In this document: piece after piece, positions 9,072 to 16,420 of the stretch
Position numbering within the stretch: the first letter of the stretch is position 1
Layout: each line of letters begins with the position of its first letter
Assembly: GCA_036504215.1 (NCBI GenBank)
Contig: DASXVO010000029.1
Location: 1 to 64,000 of the forward strand
Origin: Vicinamibacterales bacterium
GTDB lineage: Bacteria; Acidobacteriota; Vicinamibacteria; Vicinamibacterales; Fen-181
Direction: 5' to 3'
Length of the DNA stretch: 64,000 nt
Notes under the pieces: generated by a model
What the model saw: the letters and a program-made list of their open reading frames with translations, nothing else
Databases searched by the model: none
What the model was told of the DNA's origin: nothing
Made by a program: the position numbers and the translations under genes

Positions 9072-9506
9072 ATGGCCGACAAGACCACCATCGTCCGCCG
9101 TCTGTTCGACGATGTCTGGAGTAAGGGCAACGTGAAACTCCTCGACGAGATCGTCACCACCGACTACGCCCACAACGACCCGATGAACGACCTGCAAGGT
9201 CCCGACGCGATGAAGGACCTCGTGAAGAAGTACCGAAGCGCATTCCCCGATTGCCGAATCGACATCGACGAACTGCTCACGGCCGGCGACAAGGTCGTCG
9301 CACGCTGGCGGTACAGCGGCACGCAGACCGGACAGTTCGAGGGCATGCCGCCGACCGGCCGGCACGCGACCGGCCCGGGCATTACGATCTTCAGGTTCCA
9401 GGGGGATCGCGTCCAGGAAAGCCACAGCACCTGGGACGCCCTGGGCATGATGCAGCAGCTTGGAGTCGTGACGCTACCAGGCAAGGCCGCGAGGGTCAGC
9501 CGGTAG
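9072..9506 (+). CDS. SnoaL-like polyketide cyclase family protein
   Basis: 144 residues, cytoplasmic. A strong AAGGAGG lies eight bases before the ATG. The sequence follows the SnoaL/ester-cyclase pattern: an N-terminal helix (VRRLFDDVWSKGNV), the conserved DYAHNDP, FPDCRIDIDELLTAGDKVVARWRYSGTQ, then GMPPTGR and a terminal sheet (IFRFQGDRVQESHSTWD). The fold is a small alpha+beta barrel with a hydrophobic pocket. Members range from polyketide aldol cyclases to proteins of unknown role, and there are no polyketide genes nearby, so no substrate can be named. Confidence 0.85.
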   Translation: MADKTTIVRRLFDDVWSKGNVKLLDEIVTTDYAHNDPMNDLQGPDAMKDLVKKYRSAFPDCRIDIDELLTAGDKVVARWRYSGTQTGQFEGMPPTGRHATGPGITIFRFQGDRVQESHSTWDALGMMQQLGVVTLPGKAARVSR

Positions 9507-9605
9507 GGTCGTTAGAGAGTCGTCAGGTCGGGGCGAATTCGGGTTCCTGGAATTCGTCCCGACCCGTTCGAGCGCGTGGCGGATCCACGCCCGACAGATC
9601 CAATC

Positions 9606-10616
9606 CTACCCGGCATCCGACCTACTGCGGCGCGCCCTCATCTCCGCCCAGCTCACCATGTGTCGGCCGGTCTCGTCCACCAGGCGGAGGCGTAGCGAGC
9701 GCAGACTGCGCCGAATCGTCAGCGGAGGGACGGCCTGGAACGCCGGAATCGCGGTCTGGCACCGCTGCAGGTTGTAGAACGGGATCCGAGGCTGAACATG
9801 ATGGATGTGGTGCAGCCCGATGTTGCCGGTGAACCACTGCAGCACCCTCGGAAGCTTATAGTAGGAGCTGCCCTCCAGTGCCGCCTTCATCGGTTCCCAC
9901 GCTGGCCGCCGCGCCCAGTACACATCCTCGAACTGGTGCTGGACGTAGAACAGCCACACTCCGGCTGTTGCGGCAAGGAGCAATGTGGGCAACTGCGTCA
10001 TCAGGAAGATCGGCAGCCCAACGGTGAGGTGGGCGACGATCAGACTGGCCGCGATTCCCAGGTTTGTGACGTGCACGCTGAACCGCTCGCGGCTGGTCTC
10101 ATGGCGCGAAGGCCACCTGTTTCGAATCACGAACAGGAGCCCAGGGCCGATACCCAGCATGATGAACGGGTTGCGAAAGGCCCGGTAGAAGAGCCGCTTC
10201 CACCTCGGAGCCGCCAGGTACTCGCCCACTGTCAGGGTCCATACGTCTCCCGCGCCACGACGATCCAGGTCGCCCACCGTCGCGTGGTGCTCGGCATGTG
10301 AACGCTGCCACTTCTCGAAGGGGGTCAGCGTGAGAAGGCCTGTCACGTACCCGGCGATGCGGTTGGCCCTGCGAGACGGGAAGAAGGACCCGTGACAGCA
10401 GTCGTGGAAGATCATGAAGACTCGTACGAGGAACCCCGCCGCGGCGACGACCAGCGGCAGCGTCACCCACACATATCCCCACCTTGCGAAAACCATCGAG
10501 GCGACGGCCAGGGCGAGGTAGGGAACCACCGTCTCCAGGAACTCGACGAGAGCCCGGATCCGCTGAGGCCGTCCGAACGGCTCGACCAACGAATACAGCG
10601 GGGATCTCGGTGCCAC
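9606..10616 (-). CDS. Fatty acid desaturase family protein
   Basis: About 336 residues from the GTG at 10616; an upstream GTG at 10676 is also open, and the start is uncertain because neither has a clear ribosome site. Hydrophobic segments near residues 30-75 and 165-205 flank three histidine boxes: HDCCHGSFF, HAEHHATVGD and HHIHH. These bind the di-iron centre of membrane fatty acid desaturases, which insert cis double bonds into acyl lipids using O2. The sequence QHQFEDVYWARR before the third box is typical of the delta-12-like bacterial group. Regiospecificity cannot be told from the sequence. Confidence 0.88.
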   Translation of the reverse strand: MAPRSPLYSLVEPFGRPQRIRALVEFLETVVPYLALAVASMVFARWGYVWVTLPLVVAAAGFLVRVFMIFHDCCHGSFFPSRRANRIAGYVTGLLTLTPFEKWQRSHAEHHATVGDLDRRGAGDVWTLTVGEYLAAPRWKRLFYRAFRNPFIMLGIGPGLLFVIRNRWPSRHETSRERFSVHVTNLGIAASLIVAHLTVGLPIFLMTQLPTLLLAATAGVWLFYVQHQFEDVYWARRPAWEPMKAALEGSSYYKLPRVLQWFTGNIGLHHIHHVQPRIPFYNLQRCQTAIPAFQAVPPLTIRRSLRSLRLRLVDETGRHMVSWAEMRARRSRSDAG

Positions 10617-10678
10617 GACACAAGTGTACGGAACGGCGAGGCAAGCGGGGTGTTCAATACCGCACACACGCCCCACCC

Positions 10679-10758
10679 GTCGGAGTCCATCTCGTCGATC
10701 CCAGCAGCATGGCCTTCGACACCGCTGTGATCACGCCGCGATGGCTTTACGCCAACGC
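10679..10758 (+). pseudogene. Possible remnant of a B12-binding radical SAM protein
   Basis: The plus strand encodes VHLVDPSSMAFDTAVITPRWLYA, which resembles the extreme N terminus of bacterial B12-binding-domain radical SAM proteins ('vlLVDPs..gFGTAVITPRWLyvlAaaTP'). It is followed by sequence with no further similarity, and there is no start or ribosome site. I read it as the stub of a deleted gene. The recognition is from memory of the family and rests on about 25 residues. Confidence 0.35.
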
Positions 10759-10997
10759 CCTTCGCGGGTACGACGTCGGACGCGCCGAGCGCGCCGGATC
10801 GCGCGTCGCTGCCGACCGCTGTTCGCGGCTCGCCCGATGCCGGGCCTGCGCGTGCCGACATGGCAGGATGCCGTGGATCGAATGCTGCGGCGCCCACATC
10901 ACGACTGCCGGGCTGGACAAGTGGGAGACGTCTGTGCCGGATGGTACAGACGGTTGCTTCCGCACAACGTAGCCTGTGATCCGGGGGGAGGTACGCC

Positions 10998-11132
10998 GTG
11001 TGGCTTACGATCGGCTTGGTGCTCGTCGGACTGTGCGGCCTGGCAATCTGGTGGGTGTCGCGCGCCTCGCGTGCCGACCTCGGTTGGATGAGCCAGCAGT
11101 GGCTTGCAGAGCACCGGGCCGGCGGCCGCTGA
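10998..11132 (+). CDS. Small single-pass membrane protein (44 residues)
   Basis: A GTG at 10998 is preceded by GGGGGGAGG at ideal spacing. It opens a 44-codon frame: a hydrophobic segment (residues 2-20, WLTIGLVLVGLCGLAIWWV), then a basic/polar tail ending HRAGGR. The strong ribosome site, clean membrane helix and positive-inside tail favour a real gene, perhaps a small membrane modulator. It has no recognisable family. The neighbours are a desaturase and a two-gene small-protein unit on the other strand. Between 10759 and 10997 I see no other feature. Confidence 0.5.
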   Translation: MWLTIGLVLVGLCGLAIWWVSRASRADLGWMSQQWLAEHRAGGR

Positions 11133-11158
11133 GGGGGCCTGTCCGCCTCCGTCATCGC

Positions 11159-11422
11159 TCAGGGACGGCGTACGGCGAGGCGTTCGCGGGCCAACTCCGC
11201 TGTGAGACGAGCGACCTCAGTGGCGTGATGCCCGCGGTCTCGGTCCAGTCGCTCGATCATCAACGCCGCCTCCCGGAGCAGCAGCTTCGGCACCGAAAAG
11301 GCGACCAGGCGACCGGCTGCGTCGCGAAGCCGCGACAACAGGTCGTGGATACCAGGGCCCTCGGCTGGTCGCTCCGGATGGTCGAGGACGGGCGCGCCGC
11401 CGATAGTCTGTAGCGTCGTCAT
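11159..11422 (-). CDS. Small cytoplasmic amphipathic protein of unknown function
   Basis: 87 residues. Its ATG overlaps the stop of the upstream 80-residue membrane protein as ATGA, so the pair is translated together. The sequence is mostly amphipathic helix with paired basic and acidic residues (LLSRLRDAAGRLVAF, then ALMIERLDRDRGHHATEVARLTAELARERL), suggesting a coiled coil or a phasin-like surface binder. No signal peptide and no Cys are present. I do not recognise a family. Confidence 0.6.
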   Translation of the reverse strand: MTTLQTIGGAPVLDHPERPAEGPGIHDLLSRLRDAAGRLVAFSVPKLLLREAALMIERLDRDRGHHATEVARLTAELARERLAVRRP

Positions 11423-11661
11423 TTCGTGCCCCGGCCGGCGGTCTCTGCAGCCTCCGCCCCGGCGCGAATCTGCCCGAGGGAAGGCGCCGGTTCGTGAGCG
11501 GACCACAACGCGGAAGCAGCAAACAGAAGAACGGGGCCACCCAGGGCGAGCGCAGCGAAGGAGCTGACCGACAGGAAGGCCGGCACGAGGACCATCCACG
11601 CGCCTCCCATCACTGCGACCCACCCACCCAGTGCTGACCACCGATTCACGTACCTCGTCAT
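11419..11661 (-). CDS. Small two-helix membrane protein of unknown function
   Basis: 80 residues from the ATG at 11661, which has GAGGAGAC just upstream. Two hydrophobic stretches (about 10-31 and 34-52, with VAVMGGAWMVLVPAFLSV and a Gly/Ala-rich second helix) form a likely hairpin, followed by a polar tail with SAHEPAPSLGQIRAG. It is the first gene of a two-gene unit with the 87-residue helical protein. The pairing of a small membrane anchor with an amphipathic soluble partner is suggestive of a complex, but no function can be assigned. Confidence 0.6.
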   Translation of the reverse strand: MTRYVNRWSALGGWVAVMGGAWMVLVPAFLSVSSFAALALGGPVLLFAASALWSAHEPAPSLGQIRAGAEAAETAGRGTK

Positions 11662-11766
11662 ACCGTCTCCTCTCGTCACTGAATGCAGCATGCAGCCTGG
11701 TGCTTGTTGCGCGCCAACGAGTTCGATCCAGACGTACGACAGCATACAGGTACCGGGGCGACACGT

Positions 11767-11784
11767 CTGTGCACTATTGCACAG
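11767..11784. promoter_or_regulatory. Perfect palindrome CTGTGCA-N4-TGCACAG, candidate operator
   Basis: A perfect 7+7 inverted repeat with a 4-base centre sits about 105 bases upstream of the 80-residue membrane protein gene and about 285 upstream of the RRM gene. Its core reads TGTGC-N6-GCACA, the size and symmetry of CRP/FNR-family sites (TGTGA-N6-TCACA) with one changed base per arm. It may equally be a hairpin. The rest of the 11662-12008 gap holds no recognisable gene. Confidence 0.4.
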
Positions 11785-12008
11785 CGGTGGTGGCATCGAG
11801 TGGCCAGCCGAACACGGACGCCAGCGGGACCGAGCGCGCGCGAAGGGGCGCCGGACCGGTGGGCGACGCCGGTGTGTGATAAACTATGTGCCGTCAGGTT
11901 GGACAACCGCATTTCCGCTCTGCCGCGTCTGGCGGCATCTTCTGGAAGGGCCTTTCTCCATCCCGCTCGAGGTCCGGATCCGGATCCCGATCGACAGTAG
12001 ACGATGAA

Positions 12009-12058
12009 CGGACGTTGACGGTCCGCCATCACCACCTCCCGCAGAATGCGGGGAGGAG
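12009..12058 (+). promoter_or_regulatory. Two adjacent hairpins in the RRM leader, second one hiding the ribosome site
   Basis: CGGAC (12009-12013) pairs with GTCCG (12021-12025). Directly after it, CCTCCCGC (12035-12042) pairs with GCGGGGAGG (12048-12056) around an AGAAT loop, with one bulged G. The right arm of the second stem is the Shine-Dalgarno sequence of the RRM gene that starts at 12068. Translation would need the stem to open, by temperature, by a chaperone, or by the RRM protein itself. Confidence 0.5.
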
Positions 12059-12067
12059 ATTGAGCGA

Positions 12068-12379
12068 ATGGGACGAAGACTTTACGTGGGCAACCTTCCG
12101 TACGACGTCGGCGAAACCGATCTCCAGCAGTTGTTCGGCGCAGCCGGGACGGTTGAAACCGTCAATGTCGTGCGCGACATGGCCACTGGCCGCGCGCGCG
12201 GGTTTGCGTTTGTCGAGATGGCGAGCGACGACGAGGCACAGAAGGCGATCACGCAGTTCAATGACCACTCGATGGGTGGGCGCAACCTCACGGTGAACGA
12301 AGCGCGTCCGAAGCCGGAGCGATCCGGCGGATTCGGTGGCGGCGGCGGCAGCAGGCGCCGGTCGGAACCGCGCTGGTAG
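12068..12379 (+). CDS. RRM-domain RNA-binding protein
   Basis: 103 residues: a single RNA recognition motif (residues 2-80) with both signature boxes, RNP2 LYVGNLP and RNP1 RGFAFVEM, followed by a short Gly/Arg tail (GGFGGGGGSRRR). This is the small bacterial RRM type (Rbp family), which binds single-stranded RNA and in cyanobacteria is often cold-induced. The gene stands alone. Its GGGGAGGAG ribosome site is part of a hairpin just upstream, which fits temperature or autogenous control. Confidence 0.93.
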   Translation: MGRRLYVGNLPYDVGETDLQQLFGAAGTVETVNVVRDMATGRARGFAFVEMASDDEAQKAITQFNDHSMGGRNLTVNEARPKPERSGGFGGGGGSRRRSEPRW

Positions 12380-12542
12380 GGATTGACGTCGCGGAGCCGG
12401 GTGCCTGACACCACGGCGTCGCGCGAGCACGCACCGGGGAGGCTCGATCCATCGGACCGCAACTGTCCGAACGGTGTGGGCTTCCCCGTTCTTGTTTGCG
12501 CCGCGCCATTGGGCGCTGACGTCCTCGATGATTCGGAGGCAC

Positions 12543-12728
12543 ATGACGAAGCCAAAACCCACATTCCTCAAACGGGAACGCGAGAAGGCGAAGCGCGAGC
12601 GCCAGCAGAAGAAGTCGGCGCGGCGCGCCGAGGTGAGTGCCCGCAAGGCGGCCGCGCCTGAGCACACCGACGGCGAAGATCCGGACATCGCCGGAATCCG
12701 CCTGGGACCGCAGCCTCCGCAGGAGTGA
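12543..12728 (+). CDS. Small highly basic conserved hypothetical protein
   Basis: 61 residues. The ATG at 12543 has GGAGG three bases upstream. The first 36 residues are almost entirely Lys/Arg with regular Glu and Gln (FLKREREKAKRERQQKKSARRAE), a single charged helix; the tail is acidic (GEDPDIAGIRLG). Small proteins beginning 'MxKPxxxFLKRxREkxRrErqqeK' recur widely in Gram-negative genomes without known function, often near RNA-binding genes. The nucleic-acid-binding idea is inference from charge. Confidence 0.7.
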   Translation: MTKPKPTFLKREREKAKRERQQKKSARRAEVSARKAAAPEHTDGEDPDIAGIRLGPQPPQE

Positions 12729-12988
12729 GTCTCAGCCGCCGGCCCTGACGAATCCCAGGCCGACTCCCCCGCAACGCAGGACTTGTCATCCTCTGGCCGT
12801 TTCCGGAGGGCAGGATGTTGTTGTGGAGAGCGGAACGGCTGCCCACCGAAACGGGCACTCCCCGATTCCCCCCAAGGACTGCCGCAGCCGCCATCGCCCC
12901 TGTGAACCGCTCATCACGATGCCCGCAGCGATCGTGAAGGAGCCGCCGGACGGACGACGATCGAATCTCTGCGTGGTTTGTAGGACGA

Positions 12989-14230
12989 ATGCGGACACTC
13001 CGACTGGTCTTCTTCGGTTGGTTGGCAGTTGCTGCTCTTGGCGCGACGGTATCGGCCCACGACGACCCCGACCATGGCGGGAACGCCGGTTCGCCGGCCG
13101 CCGTCGATGTCGGCGACCTGTGGCACAAGGTCCGGGGTCAGACGTTCGCCACGGACATCGAGACCCTCCCAGAGCCTCGGCGTTTTCTGGTTCTCACCCC
13201 ATCCATCGGCTCGAAACCGTCCACCGGGCTGACCGGCGGTTTCTCCGGGAGTGGCGCGTTCTTCAGCGGCAGTCCGGGCACCACGCACATCTCGTCGCTG
13301 TCAGGGGGCTTCAGCGTCACGCAGCAGAAGCAGGCGATGCTCGGCGTCAAGCTGGCACTGTTCACCGCTGATGATCGCTGGTTCATCCTGGGGGACAATC
13401 GGCTCTCGTGGACGTCGCAGGACACGTACAGCCTGGGTGGACGCGCGCCGGGAAGCTCCGCCGAGAACCTGAGGTTCGATTCGTCCCGACTGTACGGAAC
13501 CGTCTACCGTAACGTCGAGCCTGGTCTGTTCGTCGGCGTCGGGCTGAACGTCAACACGCATTCGAACGTACGGGCGAGCGCTGGCGACCCGGCGTCGTTC
13601 AACCGGTCTGCGTACGTGGCCTACAGCGCCGAGCACGGCTTCACCACCGAACACCAGACTTCCTCTGGAACGAGCGTTGGACTGCGGTACGACACCCGCG
13701 ACAACGCCATCAACGCGCAACGGGGCTGGCTGGCGAGCGCAACCTACCGCACGTTCTTCCGCGGCGTGCTCGGCGGGGATTCGACGTGGCAGGAGGTGAA
13801 TCTCGACGTGCGCACCTACAAGAGCCTGTCGAAGGATGGACGTCACAAGATCGCCTTCTGGTTCCTGGGCGACCTCGTGACTGGCGGGGCGGCGCCGTAC
13901 TTCGACCTGCCGGCCACCGGTTCGGATGGGCGGTCAGCGCGCGGTTACAGCGAGGGCCGTTACCGGGGCGAGCATCTCCTCTATGGCGAGGCGGAGTACA
14001 GAGGCACGATTACGCGGAATGGGCTCGTCGGATTCGTCGCGTTCGCCAACGTCACGACGGTGGGCAGCGCGGAGAGCGGGGACAGGCTGTTCGGTTCCTA
14101 CGCACCCGCTGCGGGTGTCGGGCTGCGCGTGCTGCTCAACAAGCGATCACAAACGAGGCTGTGCGCCGACTACGGCTGGGGCCGCGGCGGCTCGGGCGGA
14201 TTCTACCTGGCCATTCAAGAGGCGTTCTGA
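12989..14230 (+). CDS. Outer-membrane beta-barrel protein, D15/BamA (surface antigen) type
   Basis: 413 residues with a Sec signal peptide ending near VSAHD. From about residue 75 the chain is alternating beta strands of a barrel (GLTGGFSGSGAFF, QQKQAMLGVKLALF, TSVGLRYDTRDNAINAQRG). The segment ARGYSEGRYRG followed by GEAEYRG is the hallmark of the D15/Omp85 barrel, whose conserved RGY-type loop lies inside the pore, and the chain ends in a C-terminal Phe. There are no POTRA domains, so it is a barrel-only member rather than BamA or TamA itself. Role unknown, perhaps lipid or peptide passage. Confidence 0.8.
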   Translation: MRTLRLVFFGWLAVAALGATVSAHDDPDHGGNAGSPAAVDVGDLWHKVRGQTFATDIETLPEPRRFLVLTPSIGSKPSTGLTGGFSGSGAFFSGSPGTTHISSLSGGFSVTQQKQAMLGVKLALFTADDRWFILGDNRLSWTSQDTYSLGGRAPGSSAENLRFDSSRLYGTVYRNVEPGLFVGVGLNVNTHSNVRASAGDPASFNRSAYVAYSAEHGFTTEHQTSSGTSVGLRYDTRDNAINAQRGWLASATYRTFFRGVLGGDSTWQEVNLDVRTYKSLSKDGRHKIAFWFLGDLVTGGAAPYFDLPATGSDGRSARGYSEGRYRGEHLLYGEAEYRGTITRNGLVGFVAFANVTTVGSAESGDRLFGSYAPAAGVGLRVLLNKRSQTRLCADYGWGRGGSGGFYLAIQEAF

Positions 14231-15025
14231 TCACCCGGAGATCTGTCTCGCCACGCTCCGCGACAGCAGGCTGGTGGACGTGAACGGTGACTCGTTCCGG
14301 CGATATCGCTCAGGCAGGTGGACAACGGACACTTCCCACTTTCCACCGTCGCCTTTCAGTTCAACAACTGCAATGGCGCCGCCATCGTCCGACCACGCGG
14401 GCAGAGTGAAGTGCCCCTTCAGCACCCGCGCCGGGCTGCGGCCGTCGGCACTGGCCACCCACAGGTCACCCTTCTCGTCCACGTAGCAGACGCGGTTCAG
14501 CTCCGCTGACGACCACCCCCACACCTCGCCGTCATACGGCTCGACGTCGCGGCGCTTGTGGATGACCAGGTTCCCCAATCTCACTTCGGTGGTCACCACC
14601 GCGCCGCCCATGTCCATCGCGTCGGCAAACCGCTTGCCCTGCGACGCGATGCCATACAACGGCAGCTTCGAGTCGGTCTTCAGTTCGATCTTGCCGAGGC
14701 CGGTCGGACTGGTCCGGCTCGATTTCAGCTTCCAGGCCTTGTCGATCCCTGGCGGTGGAGAGGCCAGGGGGCGCAGTTCCATCCCCTTGCCTGGCACCAT
14801 CAGGTAGCCCAACTTGATGCCGCCGTTCTTCCTGTCCATGGCGGCGGTCTGGATGACGAGGGTCGCGCCGTCCCAAGCCAGTCCGGAGACGATGCCTCCC
14901 TGGAGCGTGGGACCGGAGATCGTCGCGACCAGTTCCCTGTCGACGCTCTGTGACACGAGCACGGCGCCCGCGGACAGGAAGAACAGTGTCGCCGGAATCA
15001 AGGCGCTGCGAACGGCGATGGACAT
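14231..15025 (-). CDS. Secreted protein of unknown function, propeller-like
   Basis: 264 residues with a Sec signal (LIPATLFFLSAGAVLVSQS). The mature part has blade-like repeats (GLAWDGATLVIQT, VWGWSSAELNRVCYVDEKGDLWVASADG, LPAWSDDGGAIAVVEL) reminiscent of TolB/WD40-like beta propellers, but too short for a full seven-blade ring. Its stop directly abuts the stop of the convergent barrel gene. It lies 79 bases downstream of nosY on the same strand and could be read through from the nos operon, though a GC hairpin lies between. No family recognised. Confidence 0.6.
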   Translation of the reverse strand: MSIAVRSALIPATLFFLSAGAVLVSQSVDRELVATISGPTLQGGIVSGLAWDGATLVIQTAAMDRKNGGIKLGYLMVPGKGMELRPLASPPPGIDKAWKLKSSRTSPTGLGKIELKTDSKLPLYGIASQGKRFADAMDMGGAVVTTEVRLGNLVIHKRRDVEPYDGEVWGWSSAELNRVCYVDEKGDLWVASADGRSPARVLKGHFTLPAWSDDGGAIAVVELKGDGGKWEVSVVHLPERYRRNESPFTSTSLLSRSVARQISG

Positions 15026-15079
15026 GCCCTGTCAGCTCCTCCGCGCCCATTATGCCACGCGCGCCGAGGTTGTCGGGGG

Positions 15080-15093
15080 GGGCGGTGTCGCCC
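15080..15093 (-). terminator. GC hairpin after nosY, possible weak terminator
   Basis: GGGCG-GTGT-CGCCC forms a perfect five-pair stem just beyond the nosY stop at 15105. There is no T tract (a C run follows on the minus strand), so intrinsic termination would be poor. It may attenuate read-through into the downstream secreted protein gene. Confidence 0.25.
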
Positions 15094-15104
15094 GGACATG
15101 ACCG

Positions 15105-15950
15105 TCACACGTCTGCGCGCGACAAGCGGCGTGCGGCAAGCCCGATCGGCACGACCGTCCAGAGCACCAGCGAGCAGGATAGGACGACCGCGGCGCCCGT
15201 CGCGCCTCCGGTGAAACGCAGCAGAGCAAGCGAGGCGGCGCCGAAGGCAGCGGTGCCTTCGATGGCGAGCAGGGTGCCCGTCCGGACCGCATCCACCGGG
15301 TTGATGAGGACCGCGGTGATCAGCAGGCGCGAGGCGTGGCCGGAGCGAAGCAGCGAGGCCACCCCGAGCGCCGCCAGGTCGAACAACACCACCGCCACGA
15401 ACCACACGACCAGCGCCACCGCGAGCGCGCGCGTCCGACGTCCCGTGCTGCCCGCCGCGATCAGCGCGGCGATCCCGAGAAACACGGCCGTCAGCACCGC
15501 CGCACCGCCTATCAGCGCGACAAACGAGGTCACGCCGTCGCTGCCCGCTCGAGAGAAGATGACCAGGCCCGACGCCCCGAAGCCCAGTGCCTGTGCGCCG
15601 ATCAGCGCTTCGAACAGTCCCAGCAGTTTACCGAGCAGGATCTTCCAGCGGGCTACGGGCTGCGAGAACAGCAATTCCGCCGCGCCGCGGTCCGGCGCCA
15701 GCGCCAGGACGCCGATCACGATCGCCGTGAGCGGCACCAGCAGCAAGACCAACTGGACGAGCGACACCGCGGTGCGCGCGAACTCCTGCACGCCGCTCCC
15801 GCCCGAGAGGATGTAGCCCGACAGCGCCACGCCGAGCGACAGGGCCGCGAACACCACGGCGAAGGTCTGCGTCCACCGCGAACGGACCGCCAGCGTCAGC
15901 TCCTGCCGGGCGCACAGCAACAAGGCGGAACGTGAGGTAGTGAGCGTCAT
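15105..15950 (-). CDS. nosY: NosY, ABC transporter permease for NosZ maturation
   Basis: 281 residues with about six hydrophobic segments. The first follows a short cytoplasmic N terminus (ARQELTLAVRSRWTQTFAVVFA), matching the NosY/ABC-2 permease opening. The conserved LLFSQPVARWKILLGKLLG loop is diagnostic of NosY. It pairs with the NosF ATPase and periplasmic NosD to deliver sulfur or copper for the CuZ cluster of nitrous oxide reductase. Its ATG overlaps the nosL stop by four bases. Confidence 0.93.
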   Translation of the reverse strand: MTLTTSRSALLLCARQELTLAVRSRWTQTFAVVFAALSLGVALSGYILSGGSGVQEFARTAVSLVQLVLLLVPLTAIVIGVLALAPDRGAAELLFSQPVARWKILLGKLLGLFEALIGAQALGFGASGLVIFSRAGSDGVTSFVALIGGAAVLTAVFLGIAALIAAGSTGRRTRALAVALVVWFVAVVLFDLAALGVASLLRSGHASRLLITAVLINPVDAVRTGTLLAIEGTAAFGAASLALLRFTGGATGAAVVLSCSLVLWTVVPIGLAARRLSRADV

Positions 15951-16420
15951 CGGGGGGCCTGTCCTCCTGGTGGTCCAGCCGGGCCGAAGATCTCCGGGAT
16001 CCCGACCGGGACGCCGCCCTTGGTGTCGGGATCGGCGAGCCGGGACGCTGCGTCGACGTAGGCGACGAGGTGCGAGCCCATTGGCGTCTCGAGCCGATCG
16101 ACCCGCGTGAAGGTCGCGCTCGACGCGAGCACCCACGCCCGGGTCCGGTGATCCGCTACGTAGGCAACGGCGCCTTGCGGAAGCCGCGTCTCCTGACGGA
16201 GAAACGCGGCCAGGCACCCGATGTCGTCGAAGAACATCGGCTCCTCTCCCGGCGCCACCACCTGCGCGGCGACGCGCGGGTCCGACACGGTCATCCGGCA
16301 GAATCGGCACGCGTCGTGGCGAGGGTCGAGCGTGGCCGGCCCTGGCGGTCCGCCGCCACACGAGGCGGCGAGAATCACGGTGGCGACGACGGCGACGACC
16401 CACAACCGCGGCGCGTTCAC
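15947..16420 (-). CDS. nosL: NosL, copper-chaperone lipoprotein
   Basis: 157 residues. A GTG start overlaps the nosF stop as GTGA. The N terminus has a lipoprotein signal with lipobox LAASC. The body carries the NosL copper site CRFCRM and the family segments EPMFFDDIGCLAAFL and HLVAYVDAASRLADPDTKGGVPV. NosL binds Cu(I) on the periplasmic face and hands it to the NosDFY complex and NosZ. Normal length; fourth from the end of the nos operon logic but placed between nosF and nosY. Confidence 0.93.
   Translation of the reverse strand: MNAPRLWVVAVVATVILAASCGGGPPGPATLDPRHDACRFCRMTVSDPRVAAQVVAPGEEPMFFDDIGCLAAFLRQETRLPQGAVAYVADHRTRAWVLASSATFTRVDRLETPMGSHLVAYVDAASRLADPDTKGGVPVGIPEIFGPAGPPGGQAPR

Noticed and set aside
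11767-11784. LexA box reading of the palindrome
   Set aside because: CTG and CAG are 12 bases apart instead of the 10 of the E. coli SOS box, and no SOS gene is adjacent.
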